Assembly: GCF_029168945.1 (NCBI RefSeq)
Contig: NC_083605.1
Location: forward strand, 33,741,280-33,805,279
DNA length: 64,000 bases
From: Cannabis sativa
Taxonomy: Eukaryota > Streptophyta > Magnoliopsida > Rosales > Cannabaceae
Reading direction: 5' to 3'
Positions within the stretch are counted from its first letter, which is position 1, and each line of letters begins with the position of its first letter. Shown piece after piece: positions 23,717 through 35,779 of the stretch. The notes below the pieces were generated by a model. That model was not told where the DNA came from. It did no database searches and saw only the letters and a list, made by a program, of their open reading frames with translations. The position numbers were made by a program, and so were the translations under genes.

Positions 23717-25148
23717 ATTATTTTCTAAAATAGAGAATAATTCCCCATCTAAACTTCCATCTCCACTACTCTCAGCCACAGCTGCACAGTCTTTTCTTTA
23801 ATTTCCATGATCATTAGATTTTGAGTACTGATTCGGGTTTCTGTTGCATCTTTTGTCTTCGTAGTTTGATCTGAAACCAGATTGCATCTTCAATTGAATG
23901 CAAAATCTTTTAATGTGTTCAATCTTTCCACATTGATAACATTGTTGATTGTCTTTGATCTTTTACTTTGATCTTGATGGTGACTGGTTGTTCCTTGATG
24001 ATCCTCTCTTTGGACTTCTTCCTCTTGCAAGATAGACTTCTTCTTTCCTAGTCTCCTTCTAGAATTGCAATTCAAAGTCCTTTGATTTTAATGCTACATG
24101 AACACCCTCCAAAGAGATTACATCCCTTCCATACTTGATTGCTGCTTTAACTTCTTGATATGCCATTGGCAATAGGGGTGTTCATCGAACCACTCAAACT
24201 GCTCGCACCGCACTCCACAACAAAAAAATGCGGTTTGAAATTATTTGCGGTGCAGTTGCGGTTTCAATTTTTTCTAAACTGCGCAGTGCGGTGCGGTTTG
24301 CGGTTTTAAATTGTTCGTATGCAGTTCAAATCGCACCACACCGCACATTATAAAAATACTAATTTTTATATTTATTTAGGTCCAATATGTGAATGTTCAA
24401 CCTAAAACCCACTAATTATTGTATTAATGAAACTTAAATGTTTTTTTCATATTTATTTTCAAGTTTATGGTATTTTTGACAAGTGTTGCTCAAGTTTTGT
24501 TGTATTTGTGATAGTTTAATTATTGGTTATAGTCTAAACCGCACCGCATCGCACTATTTTTTACGATGTGGTTTCTACGGTTTTTTAGTTTTGCAGTGTA
24601 GGTGCGGTTTGGAAAATTAGAAAAACTACATGTGCGGGTTGTTTCAAAAATTGGTCAAAAACCGCACCACCCGCACCGCGAACACCCCTAATTGGCAATG
24701 ATCTGAGCAATATGATTGCTTGATTTTCTTCGTCTACCTTATGATCAATGTTAGCTAAACCAACAATTATTTCATTAAATTTATCAATATTATCATCTAA
24801 GGAAAGAGAAGAGTTCATTCTAAATCCGTATAATCTTTCAAGAAGATTAATCTTGCTCGATATTGATGGTGCCATGTACAGTTGCTCTAGTTTGCTCCAC
24901 AATCTTTTTGCGGTCTTTTCTTGGATTAGCTTTCTTCTAACTCCATTGGATAGGTACATGATGATGGTGTAGTATGCCATCTCCTCCATCTCTGCAATTT
25001 CCTCTGGCTTCTTCTCAGCCAACAACTTTTCATCTCCAAGTACCTTTGCCACCTTTTAGTGTACAAGTATACCCTTCAAACTTTCTCGCCAGTGTGAAAT
25101 CCGTTGCTCCATCGAACTTCTCTAGTTCAAACCTTGCCATCGACATTC
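23717..25148 (-). pseudogene. Copia gag (UBN2 type) with CCHC knuckle, interrupted by a MITE
   Basis: Read on the minus strand, the start MSMARFELEKFDGATDFTL lies at 25148. After indels, 25052 onward reads VLGDEKLLAEKKPEEIAEME, RLWSKLEQLYM, SKINLLERLYGFRM and NEIIVGLANIDHK, the usual copia gag core. At LLRSLP the frame meets a MITE (24173-24690). Beyond it come the gag C-terminus (Ser/Arg-rich) and a zinc knuckle, CYQCGKIEHIKRFC (about 23905-23945), with Glu at the normally conserved Gly. Homology ends at 23717, where the gypsy LTR end abuts; the rest of pol is absent. Probably cut by the gypsy insertion. Confidence 0.8.
24173..24690. mobile_element. hAT-type MITE (518 bp) with 8-bp duplication
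   Basis: Terminal repeats TAGGGGTGTTC / GAACACCCCTA, flanked by perfect 8-bp duplications ATTGGCAA (24165-24172 and 24691-24698), the hAT signature. The interior is unusual for the area, with repeated GCGGTGCGGTTTGCGG blocks at both ends in inverted order. No transposase. It lies inside copia gag. Confidence 0.92.
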
Positions 25149-25274
25149 TCCTTCAATCTGTGTTCTTGTAGAATTTCTTGATGAATCATTGATGAGTTCT
25201 TGGTGAGGAAGCAAGTGATCTTTGAATCTCCTTTAATGATCGAAGAACCAAAATCTGATTTGTAGGAAATTTAA

Positions 25275-25672
25275 CTCTAACACATAAGAATTAACCTTTG
25301 TAATTCCAACTTCAAGATCACACTTAAACAAACAAAAGTTAAATCAAAATAAACAAATCAAGAACAAAAAACCAGCAAACACATTAAACCAGAAAAATAT
25401 AACACAGATGAATCTAAATGGTTTTCAGACACAATAACATAAAGATTTATACTGGTTTCAATCCTAAGTTCAATGTGAACTTGGTCATACCCTAGTTTGA
25501 AAGTATTGCCACCAATCTTTATTGATAATGAGAATAAGAGATATCAATCTCAGGAAGCTACAAGGAAATAATCACATCAAGTCATCCATGGTGTAATCCC
25601 TCAACACTCATCAACTCACTAGTTATGAGCCAACATAATCAACAATGTTGCTCAATACAATGTCCCAATCCC

Positions 25673-25771
<99 letters not shown>

Positions 25772-25990
25772 ACTTCTCTCTACTGTATTGTGTCTCTCTA
25801 CTTTCTTCTTCTTGTGTTTGACTTATTTTTCACTTGTGAAATAAGAGGAGTAGTTCACTTTATATAGGCCAATGGACCCAATAATGCTAGCTGTCATATT
25901 GACAGTTAAGTTAGCTAAAGACTAACTAACTAACCGAATCTTGGTTGGGAGTTTAAGGAATAATACCACATTTAATTTTGTGGGTGCAAC
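25275..25990 (-). repeat. Probable 5' LTR of the minus-strand copia
   Basis: Read on the minus strand, TATATAAAG at about 25860 would be the TATA box. A long AG repeat and leader follow, and AATCAGATTTTGG at about 25262-25275 resembles a decayed TATCAGAGC primer site just before gag. The outer boundary near 25990 is a guess; the mate LTR is absent. Confidence 0.5.
25675..25770. repeat. (CT)48 microsatellite
   Basis: About 96 bp of uninterrupted CT (AG on the minus strand), placed about 90 bp downstream of the minus-strand TATA box of the copia LTR, so in its transcribed leader. Confidence 0.95.
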
Positions 25991-26138
25991 TATATGGATT
26001 ATTAAAAAAATAGAACCTAAAGATAATAAACGCTATTCATCACAGTAATTTATGTTATATTTGGTAACAAGTAGTTTTACAATATTTTTACATTAATTTT
26101 TACTTTTGTGCTTCAAAATATAATTATAAATTTTTTTA

Positions 26139-26147
26139 CAAAATTTA
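26139..26147. other. Target site duplication of MULE, left
   Basis: CAAAATTTA here equals CAAAATTTA at 38126-38134. Nine base pairs is the Mutator superfamily hallmark. Confidence 0.92.
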
Positions 26148-26312
26148 GGCTAATTGGCGGCGAAACCCCCTTATGTTTCATTTTGTATACAGTTAACCCC
26201 CTTTTGATTTTTTTTGGTGGTAATACCCCCTCAAGTCTTATTATGTTTGCAACGTTACTGTTCACTTGATTTAATCCCGTTATGTGCCTAAGTACTATAT
26301 CCAACTCAGCAA

Positions 26313-29300
26313 GAACAAGTAATATGTGAAGTTCTCTCTCTGGAACCTTCTAAGGGTTGCATCCCGTTTCTGGTGCTTCCAGCTTGATCTCTCCCGTGTG
26401 GTGCTTAATCCTTCATCAATAATCTGTTTGTTGTATATACTTTCTCTTACCTCATTTAATGTGATTTAACCCTCATTTAATCCTCTGCTTCCTTCTTTTT
26501 GCCTTTTCCCCTTTCTCCTTCTTCGCTCTTAATTGCATTTCTCAGAGAATCAAACTCCAGGGATTTCTTTCCTTGGATTTTTCTGCTCTCTCTCTTCGTA
26601 TATCCCATCCTCATAAATTGAAGCCGTCGTTTTGGCTTTCTCAAGGAGGAGTTCGATGATTACACCTACGAGCTTTGGATTTGGGCTAGGATTTCTGCAG
26701 AGTAGGTCGATCATTGCAGATGTTTCCTTCTCTGTTAAGGTTTATTCATGCAGGTATTTCTCTAAATTTATCTATTTAAGGGTCTGGGTTCTCTGGCGCT
26801 CTTTACTTTTTTGCTTGATTCTTTTATCTTTCTCTGAGTATTACTGGGAGTTCTGTTTATCTTTATTGTCTTGGGTCATGGAGGGTATAGCAGATAACAT
26901 GGCAAATGTGCTTTCTCTCACTGAGAGAGAAGCTGTTGTTCATGAGCATATTGATGATGTGGGAGGGGGTGTTGAACTTGGGAGAGCTTTCTGCTTAGTT
27001 TTTAGGGTCTTCACCACTAGGACTATTAAGATTGAATGGTTTGAGGAAGCTATGAGAAATGCTTGGATCACTCGTGCTCCTATCATTTTCTCTGAATATG
27101 GAAATGGAATGTTCATGGTTGAATTTGGATGCGAAGGGGACATGAAGAGAGTCATTGAAGGCCAGCCGTGGCACTTTGATCACTCTCTTGTCACTAGTGC
27201 CAATCCTGCTGGACTTGATACTCTTCTTCCTAACCAAATCAGATATTCTCCCTTTTGGATCCAAGTTCACTCCATTCCTTTTGGCATGAAGTCTTACAAA
27301 CTGGCCAAAATGATTGGGGATGAAGTTGGTGATTTCCTTGAGGCTGACAAAATGACCCTCCTTAAAGCTTCTGGTTTATTCCTTCGAATCCGTGTCTTGC
27401 TTGATGTCTCTAAGCCTATTCCTAGAGGTATCTTAATTGATTTTCGAAACATTCATAAGGAAAAATGGCTTAACTTTAAGTATGAAAATCTCCCCAATAT
27501 CTGTTTTCACTGTGGTATGTTTGATCACACCCTCACAAAGTGTGTCTCTTACCTTAAGAAATGTGATGAATTTGCCTACCCACCTCCTTTACACTACAAA
27601 ATCCCTTTGAAAGCTCCTGCCAAAACCAATTTCAAGCGAAATCCGTTTGACCTCTCCAATTCTCATCCTTTAGATGAATTGCCAATCTCTCAAGGAAATG
27701 TTGATCAAAGTCTTGCTGCTGCCGTGAACCAGTTTCTCACCACCCAAGATGCAGGGGCTGACTCTTCTTCCTCTGGTGCCATCCCTAGGACTGATGAGAC
27801 TGTTTCCTCTGGCTTTGTTGGAAACAACCCTGTTCCTCCTCCTGAACTCTCAACTTTTGAGAGACATACCATTGCCCCAACTTTCAACCCTGGCTTTACT
27901 TGCCCTGCTCCTGTGGATGCCTTCTGTGAGGCTAACCAAGCTGCTTTCCCTACGACAGCCATAGCTGTGCACACCAATGCTGAACCTGATCCTGAGACTG
28001 TTCAGGATATAGAAAGGATCACTGAGAAGTCCAAGGGCAAAGCTGTTGCTAGAGCCAAAAGGTCTGCTTTTCTTCCTCACTCTGTTATGGTGGGGGATTC
28101 TCTCAGAAACATCCTCAAAAGAGCACGTGCTGGACCTGTGATCAATGAAGCTTCCACTGATGCTGACTCTCCTTTTCATCAGCAACACCCGCCCAGAAAA
28201 ATGAGTCTTATGAGTTGGAATGCCCGTGGGTTAGGGAGTTCCCGGGCATTCCGTAATCTCTCCCTTGTAGTTAAGAATCATAGGCCTAGTTTACTTTTTG
28301 TTATGGAGTCTAAGCTTTTAGCTGGTCACTGTGACAGCTTTAGAATTAGACTCTCTTTTGATAATGCTTTTGAAGTCCCTCGGTGTGGTCTTAGTGGTGG
28401 ACTTCTGTTATTTTGGACTAATGATGTTAATGTAAATATTTTAAATTACTCCTCCAGCCACATTGACTGTACTATTACCTTTGAGGATAATATAGCTACT
28501 CACCTTTCTTGCTTTTATGGTTCTCCTTATGCTCATGATAAAACTCATACATGGACTCTCATTGATAGGCTTTTTGATAATGCTCCTCATCTTCCTTGGT
28601 TAGTTTTAGGCGATTTTAATGACTACCTTTCTGCTAATGACAGAAGTAGTACCTCTAATATTCCTTATTATGCTATGGTAAATTTTCAGGCTTTTGTCAA
28701 TAAGCATTCTTTAGTTCCTATTCACTTTGTTGGTAATAAATACACCTGGAAACATGGTTCAACTTATGAGCGGTTGGATTGGGGGATAGCTAATGATAAA
28801 TGGTTTCATCACTATCCTCAGGCTCTCCTCCACCACCTTGGTTTTTATGGTTCGGACCATAGGGTTTTAAAGATTGTCCTATCTGATGATAGTATGCATA
28901 AAGTTAAAAATAAAAGGTTTCTTTTTGAAAACCATTGGCTCACTGAGCCCTCCTTCTACTCCACGGTTGCTAATTCCTGGTCTTCTGTCAATCACAATCC
29001 TAGGACTGACCCTATATCGAATTTTCTTAAGAATCAGAGCAACTGCATACATGCCATTAAGAATTGGAACAAATCCTACAATAGTTTATCTTATAGGATC
29101 AATGAAATTGATGGTCAACTTAGCAGCCTTTCTTCCTCTCTCCCTGCTTCCCCTGATCAGTTGCTTGAGATTTCTAATCTCCAATCCCAACTTGATAGCC
29201 TTCTCTATAAACAGGAGATTTTCTGGAAGCAGCGATCCAAAGTCCATTGGCTTCGAGCTGGTGATAAGAACACCAAGTTTTTCCATCAGAAAGCTTCCTC

Positions 29301-32300
29301 CAGAAAGAAAACCAACTTTATTAGGAAGCTCACCCTTGAAGATGGCACCATCATCTCCAATCATTCTGCCATTGAAGCTGAAGTCTGCCGTTTTTTCTCC
29401 AATCTCTTTCAGTCTCAAGGCAGCAGTATTGATGCTGTTAATCTGCTCCTCTCCACTATCAATTCAAGGCTAACTCCTCAACAGTTTGCCTTTCTTGATG
29501 CCCCTTTCACTGTGGAGGAAGTTAAGTCTGCTTTATTTCAACTCTCTGGGGACAAAGCTCCTGGCTCTGATGGGCTGAATGCTTATTTTTATCAAAAGAA
29601 CTGGAGCATTTTAGGAAATGACTTAAGTGATGCAATCCTGAATGTTCTCAATAATAATGCTAACATAGATTCTATCAACAAAACTCTCATCGTACTTATC
29701 CCCAAAAAGCAAAATGCTTCGGCTTTAAAAGACTTTCGTCCTATTAGCCTCTGTACAACCCTCTATAAAATTGTTTCTAAAACTATTGCTAATAGGCTCA
29801 AACCTATAATGGAGGATGTAATTTCCCCTACTCAAAGTGCATTCCTCTCTGACCGTCTTATTTTTGACAACATCCTCATTGCTCAGGAGATGATTCATGC
29901 CATTAATCACAGGAAAACGGGGAAAATTGGGTGGGTGGGAATCAAGCTTGATATGGAGAAAGCTTTTGACCGTGTAGAATGGAATTTCCTTTCAGCAATC
30001 CTTAACCATCTTAATTTCCCTAACAAAATTGTCACTCTCATTCATCAGTGCCTTTCCTCTGTATCCATCAAGTTTAGTATTAATGGAAACATTTCTAAGG
30101 AAATCTTCCCTACTCGTGGCTTGAGGCAAGGAGATCCTCTTTCTCCCTACCTTTTCTTGTTGTGCTCTGAGGGTCTTGCTGCTGCCCTTTGCATCCAAAA
30201 ACAGCTTGGGAATTTTGATGGCATTTCAATTGCCAGATCTGCCCCTGCTGTTTCCCACTTACTCTTTGCTGATGATACACTTATCTTTGCCAAGGCTACC
30301 TTCTCTTCTTGCAATGCTCTTCAAGCAGCCCTTCAGTTTTATAATCAAGCCACATATCAATGTGTTAACTTTGGTAAATCCTCCATTCTTTTCTCCCCAA
30401 ATACCTCCTCCCAAATCTCGAATCATTTCTATCAAACTCTTGGGATTTCTAATAGGCCGTTCATGTCAAAGTATCTTTAAGTCCCCCAGTGTTTTGGTAG
30501 ATCTAAAAAGAACAGTTTCAGCTTCATTCTTGACCGTGTCAGTTCCAATCTCAGGGTTTGGAGTCACAAATTCTTCTCGAAAGGTGGAAAAGAAGTCCTC
30601 TTAAAGTCTGTTATCCAAGTTATACCCTCTTATGCCATGTCCTGCTATAAACTTCCAGTCTCTATCTGTCACAAAATTGAGAAACTCATGGCACAATTTT
30701 GGTGGGGTTCTTTTGGGAATCACTCTAAAGCTCATTGGAAGTCCTGGTCTTCTCTTTGTCAATCAAAGTTCTTTGGGGGGCTTGGCTTTCGATCTTTAAT
30801 TCATCATAACCAAGCTTTACTGGCCAAGCAAGCTTGGAGGGTCCTAACCACCCCTGATTCTATTGCTTCTCAAATCCTTAAGGCTAGGTACTTTCGGCAG
30901 TCCTCTTTCCTTCAAGCTAGTAAAGGTCACTCTCCCTCCTTCTCCTGGTCTAGTCTTCTTTGGGGTAGGGAACTTCTCAAGGAAGGGCTTATTTGGAAAG
31001 TGGGAAATGGTCAGACTATTCGAACTCTGCAGGATTCCTGGATCCCTGATCTTAGGACTCTTAGGTTTAAGAATAACTCCTCTCCTCCTTCAGATAAAGT
31101 CAGTTTCTTCATTAACTCTAATGGCTCCTGGGATTTAAACCGATTAGCTCAGTACTTTGATCATGACCTTGTTGCTTGCATTCTAAAAGTTCCCATTGGA
31201 GGTCATGACAAAGATGACTGCTTGATCTGGAAAGGAGATCCTTCTGGTCTTCTCACTGTCAAATCAGCCTATCATCTCTCTAACACTTCCACCTTACCAC
31301 CATCTTCCTCTAATACAAGCTTTTACAATCGCTGGTGGAAATTTTTTTGGCATCAAAGTATTCCTCCCAAAGTTAAAAACTTTGGTTGGAGAACCTTCTA
31401 CCACATTTTGCCTAATGCATTTAATCTTTTTAGGAGGAAAGTTGTTCCCTCTCCTTCTTGCTCCTTCTGTGGTTGCTCTTTAGAAACTATAACACATGCA
31501 CTGTTAGACTGTTCCAGGGCGAGACAGGTTTGGAAACTCTCTCCTTTATATCATTTTTATCTTTTGCATAGGAACTCTGATGTTAAAGATTTAATACTAT
31601 CTGCATATACTGATCTGTCCAGTGATGATTTCTCTTTACTTATATGCACACTTTGGTCTATTTGGGAGTTCAGGAATAAAAAACTTTTCAGGAATGCTAA
31701 CCCAAATGCAGGTGATGTTGTTCAGTGGGCCAATGCCTTTTTGTTTCAGTACAAGGAAGCACAGCTCAACAGAATTGACATGGATTCAGCCTATCAGCCG
31801 AATGTTCCAACTCCAGCCCCCCAAGTAAGAGAAGGAGCTTACCAATTGTATACAGATGCAGCTGTTCAAAATAGAAATGGTAAGATTGGGCTTGGTGCAG
31901 TAGTTAAGGATTGGAATGGGCAGGTTATTGCTGGGTTCTCCGTGCCTATGGCAGCCAACATCCAACCTGTTTTGGCAGAGGCTTGGGCACTTAGGCTAGC
32001 CTTAGACTGGTGTAGCAGTGTCAAGTTTCCCCTCTCCAACATTTTCTCAGATTGCCAACAGTTGGTTGGGAAAGTTTCCAGCCGAAAGAAGGACCTCTCG
32101 GCTCTGGCAGATGTCGTGTGGGACATCAAGAATTCCTTATCACACTTCCCTAATGCCTCAGTTTCCTACACTCCAAGGGACAACAACATACATGCTCACC
32201 AAATGGCAAAAGGAGCTTTAGGGCTTGATGAGGAATTAGTTTGGAAAAACAATTGTCCAAGCTTTCTCTTTGTAACTTGAGCTTATTGTTTCTCCCCCTC

Positions 32301-32335
32301 AATGTTACAAACGTCAAAAAAAAAAAAAAAAAAAA
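26313..32335 (+). mobile_element. Plant L1-type LINE inserted in the MULE TIR
   Basis: The insert of 6,023 bp has a poly(A) tail from 32316 and 10-bp target duplications AACTCAGCAA at 26303-26312 and 32336-32345. The right MULE TIR (37960-37980, minus strand) shows the empty site CCAACTCAGCAAAAAAAATG. About 565 bp of 5' leader precede the ATG at 26878. It looks full length. Confidence 0.95.
26878..32280 (+). pseudogene. LINE polyprotein: gag-like, endonuclease, reverse transcriptase, RNase H (one internal stop)
   Basis: One reading frame of 1,801 codons carries the whole element. From ATG 26878 (MEGIADNMANV): a DUF4283-like N-terminal domain (about residues 35-165); a CCHC knuckle CFHCGMFDHTLTKC (209-222); an AP-type endonuclease from about 442 (SWNARGLG, MESKL, GDFND, GSDHR); reverse transcriptase (FRPISLCTTLYKIVSK, LDMEKAFDRVEW, GLRQGDPLSPYLF, catalytic FADD 1130-1133); a zf-RVT region (Cys/His after WWKFFWHQSIPPKVK); and a C-terminal RNase H with Asp 1660 (YTDAA), Glu 1701 (LAEAWALR) and Asp 1725 (SDCQQL). 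A single TAA at 30478 (after FMSKYL) breaks it between the reverse transcriptase and zf-RVT. Gag-like and pol parts share one frame with no stop between. The frame is also open upstream to 26632, but the ATG is a better start. Makes RNA-templated insertions when intact. Confidence 0.92.
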
Positions 32336-32337
32336 AA
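32316..32337 (+). other. LINE poly(A) tail
   Basis: A run of 22 A (the last two shared with the target duplication) directly before CTCAGCAA. Marks target-primed insertion. Confidence 0.9.
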
Positions 32338-32598
32338 CTCAGCAAAAAAATGCCACATGTTAAACTAAATTATTTATGTGTCAATTAATATTAAATAATA
32401 AAAAAAATAAATGAAAAATGAATGGTTAAAAAAAGTAAACCCTTAATCAAATCCCAATTGATTTCAAAAAAAAAAAAATATCAGATCCCAAAAGGAAAAA
32501 AAACCCTATCGTGCAAATCTAATAAGTGTTGGAGAGGGAAGCTCCATCCCATCGTTAAGAAGAAGGGAACGCAACACAAGGTCGAAGACTCCATTAGA

Positions 32599-35500
32599 AT
32601 GTCGAAGGCACATGGAGAAGATGATGGTCCACCTGATTACGGTAAGGATTTGTTACTTTGTTTGAACGATTTTGTGGTTTCAAAGATGTTTGAGCTTCAT
32701 CTTCGAAAAAAAAAAGTTGTTTGGCATTTGTTCGTTATTACTTTGTCTGAAGAAGAAGATGGTTCTCATAAATATGTAAATAATTATTGTAGGAATTTAA
32801 TTTTTTAGGCTGTGGGTAGTAGGTAGTGGGTTTTGTTTGGATTTATTTTATGGAAAATTTTGATGTGGTTGGTCCATTTGTATTAAATTACATTTGAATA
32901 TTTGAGAATCTAAGTGAGATGTCATCTGTTAAGTGGGGTACATATTCACATGTATTTCTTTTGTTGTCTGTATGTGATGGGATAGGGTAAAAAGTTATGG
33001 GAATTTTACCTATGACATATGCTTTGTTTATTTTTTTTATATTTTGACTCAAGTTGAGGTATGTTTTTCTTATAATATTATAAATTTTTAAATGGTACAG
33101 GAAATAATGAACAAGAAAGCCAAGAAATTGAAGGTGATGCACCTACTACTCAACTGAACATCCAAACTGATGCAGTTATTGTACATCGGGCTGAAAAAGA
33201 GGTTGGTGAAGAACAACCTATTGCAGATGACTTTGAGCTTGAAGAGGAAGAGTTTTTTGGTGAACCAGAAGTTGAGAAGCAGAATACTCGGGAGCCAGAA
33301 GTTTGCAGCTGGTGGGCAGCTATAACAGATTTGCATATCGACAATGATGCGGAAGATGAAGGGCTCGAATCTGAATCTGATTTAGCAAGTGGAGATAGTG
33401 ATGAGGATAGTTCGAGTAAGACAAAGTTAGAATATAATCCAAGCACCAACATAGCTGACTTCAAGTGGGACATTGGCTTGGAATTTGGGAATGTACAATT
33501 ACTTAGGACTGCCGTAAAGGAGTACTTCATACACATTAATGCAGAATATAAATTGCTAGCGAATGATTTAGAAAAATTTAGGGCTAAGTGTAGAGCCGGG
33601 GTGTCCTTTCTTTGTATATGGACATGTTAAAGGAGGTATATATTTATTCTAATTTAATTTCTTGTTATTGTTTTTGTATAGCTGTGTAGAATATTTTTAT
33701 TTAAGCAAAAAAAAAATCACAATATATATTTTGTTTATATACTGAAGGCCATATCAAATCATTATAAATAAACAAGTACAGTAACTTGGATATACAACAT
33801 ATCTCTTATTTCAATAGAAAAGTTGTAACTTGGATATCTTCTATTTCAATAGTTGGCATCATGTTGTAATTATAGTTTACTAATGTTAATATTGTCTTGT
33901 TTGTTTTGGTTCTTGCAGATGGAAAAACCTTTCGAATCAATCGTCTTAAGGACACTCATACATGTGGTTTAGTCTTGAATAATAAGCACATTGATGCACA
34001 ATGGTTGGCAAAGCATTTTCTTGACCAGTTTAGGATGCACCCCAACATGGAGTACTCAGCATTCAAGACTATGACACAAAATTCAAAGTTTTCAGAAGTG
34101 ACAAACTGGCAATTTTACCGGGCTCGAGCAACTGCAAGGGAAATTTTAGAGGGGTCTGTTCTTGATCAATATGCAATCTTAGAAGATTATTGCAAACAAC
34201 TATTAGCAACCAACCCTGGTAGTACTGTAAAGCTACAAACTCAACTAATTGATGAGAAAAGGGTGTTTGAGAAGGTTTACATTTGTTTCAAGGCATGTAA
34301 GGATGGATTTATCAGAGGATGCAGGAGGCTGATTGGGTTAGATGGATGTCACTTAAAAGGATACTGTAAAGGAATACTACTAGCTGCCATTGGGGTTGAT
34401 GGATCTAATTCAATCTTTCCCATTGCATATGCAGTGGTTGGGAAAGAAAATACAGAGAGTTGGACTTGGTTTTTGGAGTTGCTGAAGGAAGATTTACATC
34501 CAACAGAGGTTTGCATTTACACTGTGATTAGTGATGGGGTTGCAGAATGCTGTTGAAAAGATTTTTATTGGTGCTGATACTCGTTTTTGTGTAAGACACA
34601 TGCATAGTAATTTCAAGAAGGATTACCCTGGCCTTCTTTTGAAGCAGTTATTATGGGCTACAGCAAGAGCCACAACACCAGCTGAGTTTGAGAGGAGAAT
34701 GAAAGATTTGAAAGAAGTAAATGAGAGGGCCTATAACTGGCTTGCTGCAAAGACCCCATCAGAGTGGAGTAAATCACACTTCAAAGAAGGAGTAAAGTGT
34801 GACATGTTGCTTAACAATTGTTGTGAATCATTCAATCATGCAATCATGGAAGCTAGGGACAAGCCAATTGTGACAATGTTGGAGTCATTGAGGCAATGGT
34901 TGATGCGTAGGTTTACCAAAAATAAGGTGTCTGTTCAGAATTGGAATTATGCAGTGCATATCAATATATTAAAAATATTAAAGAAGCAAAAGGAGATTGC
35001 TAAATATTGTTGTGTGGAACGTGCCAATGCTTCAACATTTCAAGTATCCATGAACGATGGAAAGCGTTTATCTGTTGATTTGGACAAACATACATGCACA
35101 TGTAGGAGATTTCAGCTGACGGGGATCCCATGTGGACATGCGTTGGCCACCATTTGGTTTGCGAGGCACCAAGAGTGGGGTTATATTCATCAATGGTACC
35201 ATATACAGGCATATAAAGCAGCTTATGAAGGTTCTGTGGAGCCAATGCCTAGCCCAGATAATTGGCCAAACAAAGGACTTAATCCCACATTTCCTCCTAG
35301 TGATAACATCCTACCAGGTAGGCCAAAGAAGAAAAGAAAGAGGGATGCCGATGAGCCACCCCCTGCTAATGCATCTAGGCACAGTAAGAAAGGACAAATC
35401 AATCGGTGTGGTAATTGTGGGCAAGTTGGACATAGCAGGAGAACATGTAAAAATATGGCTGCACCACAAGTATTTAATTGAACTTCAATAATTGATTTGA

Positions 35501-35779
35501 TTAATTTCCTTCTATGAATTGATTTGATTAATTTCCTTCTGTGAATTGATTTGATTAATTTCCTTAGTGTGAAATAAAATTGTCATTATTATCGTTTAGG
35601 TGGAAAAGAAAAAGGGAGGTCGCCCACCATTGAAGAACCCTACTCTACAAACAATAAAGCGAAAGAAAAGAAAAGAAAGACAACAAGCAAGAGAACATGC
35701 AGATGGGGTTGGCAGCTCAAATACACATGATGCAGGGACCTCAAATATTGTACGAGACTCTACTGCGCAAAATACTTAA
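32599..35779 (+). pseudogene. MULE transposase (mudrA type), four exons, two frameshifts
   Basis: Exons are 32599-32641, 33101-33635, 33919-35469 and 35600-35779, all with GT...AG introns that keep phase. Order: acidic N-terminus; MuDR DNA-binding region (WDIGLEFGNVQLLRTAVKEY, FRAKC, then in the next frame CPFFVYGHVKG); MULE transposase domain with Asp in GLDGCHLKG (34341), Asp in VISD (34533) and Glu in NNCCESFNHAI (34825); SWIM finger CTCRRFQLTGIPCGHA (35095-35142); CCHC knuckle CGNCGQVGHSRRTC (35407-35448); Lys/Arg-rich tail ending at TAA 35777. Lesions: one extra G in the GGGG at 33597-33600, and a shift right after ISD (34536), where an RQK-like block of the family is missing (an 8-nt loss would explain it). 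About 770 codons, a normal length. All catalytic residues remain, so loss is recent. Confidence 0.9.

Larger units (their letters stand above)
26148..32577 (+). repeat. Left TIR of MULE (split by LINE)
   Basis: TIR sequence occupies 26148-26312 and 32346-32577, about 397 bp in all. Matches to the right TIR include CCAACTCAGCAA, ATGCCACATGTTAAA, CAATTAATATTAAATAATAA, ATCGTGCAAATCTAATAAG and GGAGAGGGAAGCTCCAT. Its inner edge is about 20 bp before the transposase ATG, so it probably carries that promoter. Confidence 0.88.

Noticed and set aside
25625..25867. Ser/Leu-repeat frame
   Set aside because: It is a translation of the CT microsatellite.
28874..29473. Second long frame in the LINE
   Set aside because: Out of frame with endonuclease and reverse transcriptase motifs, so it is a shadow.
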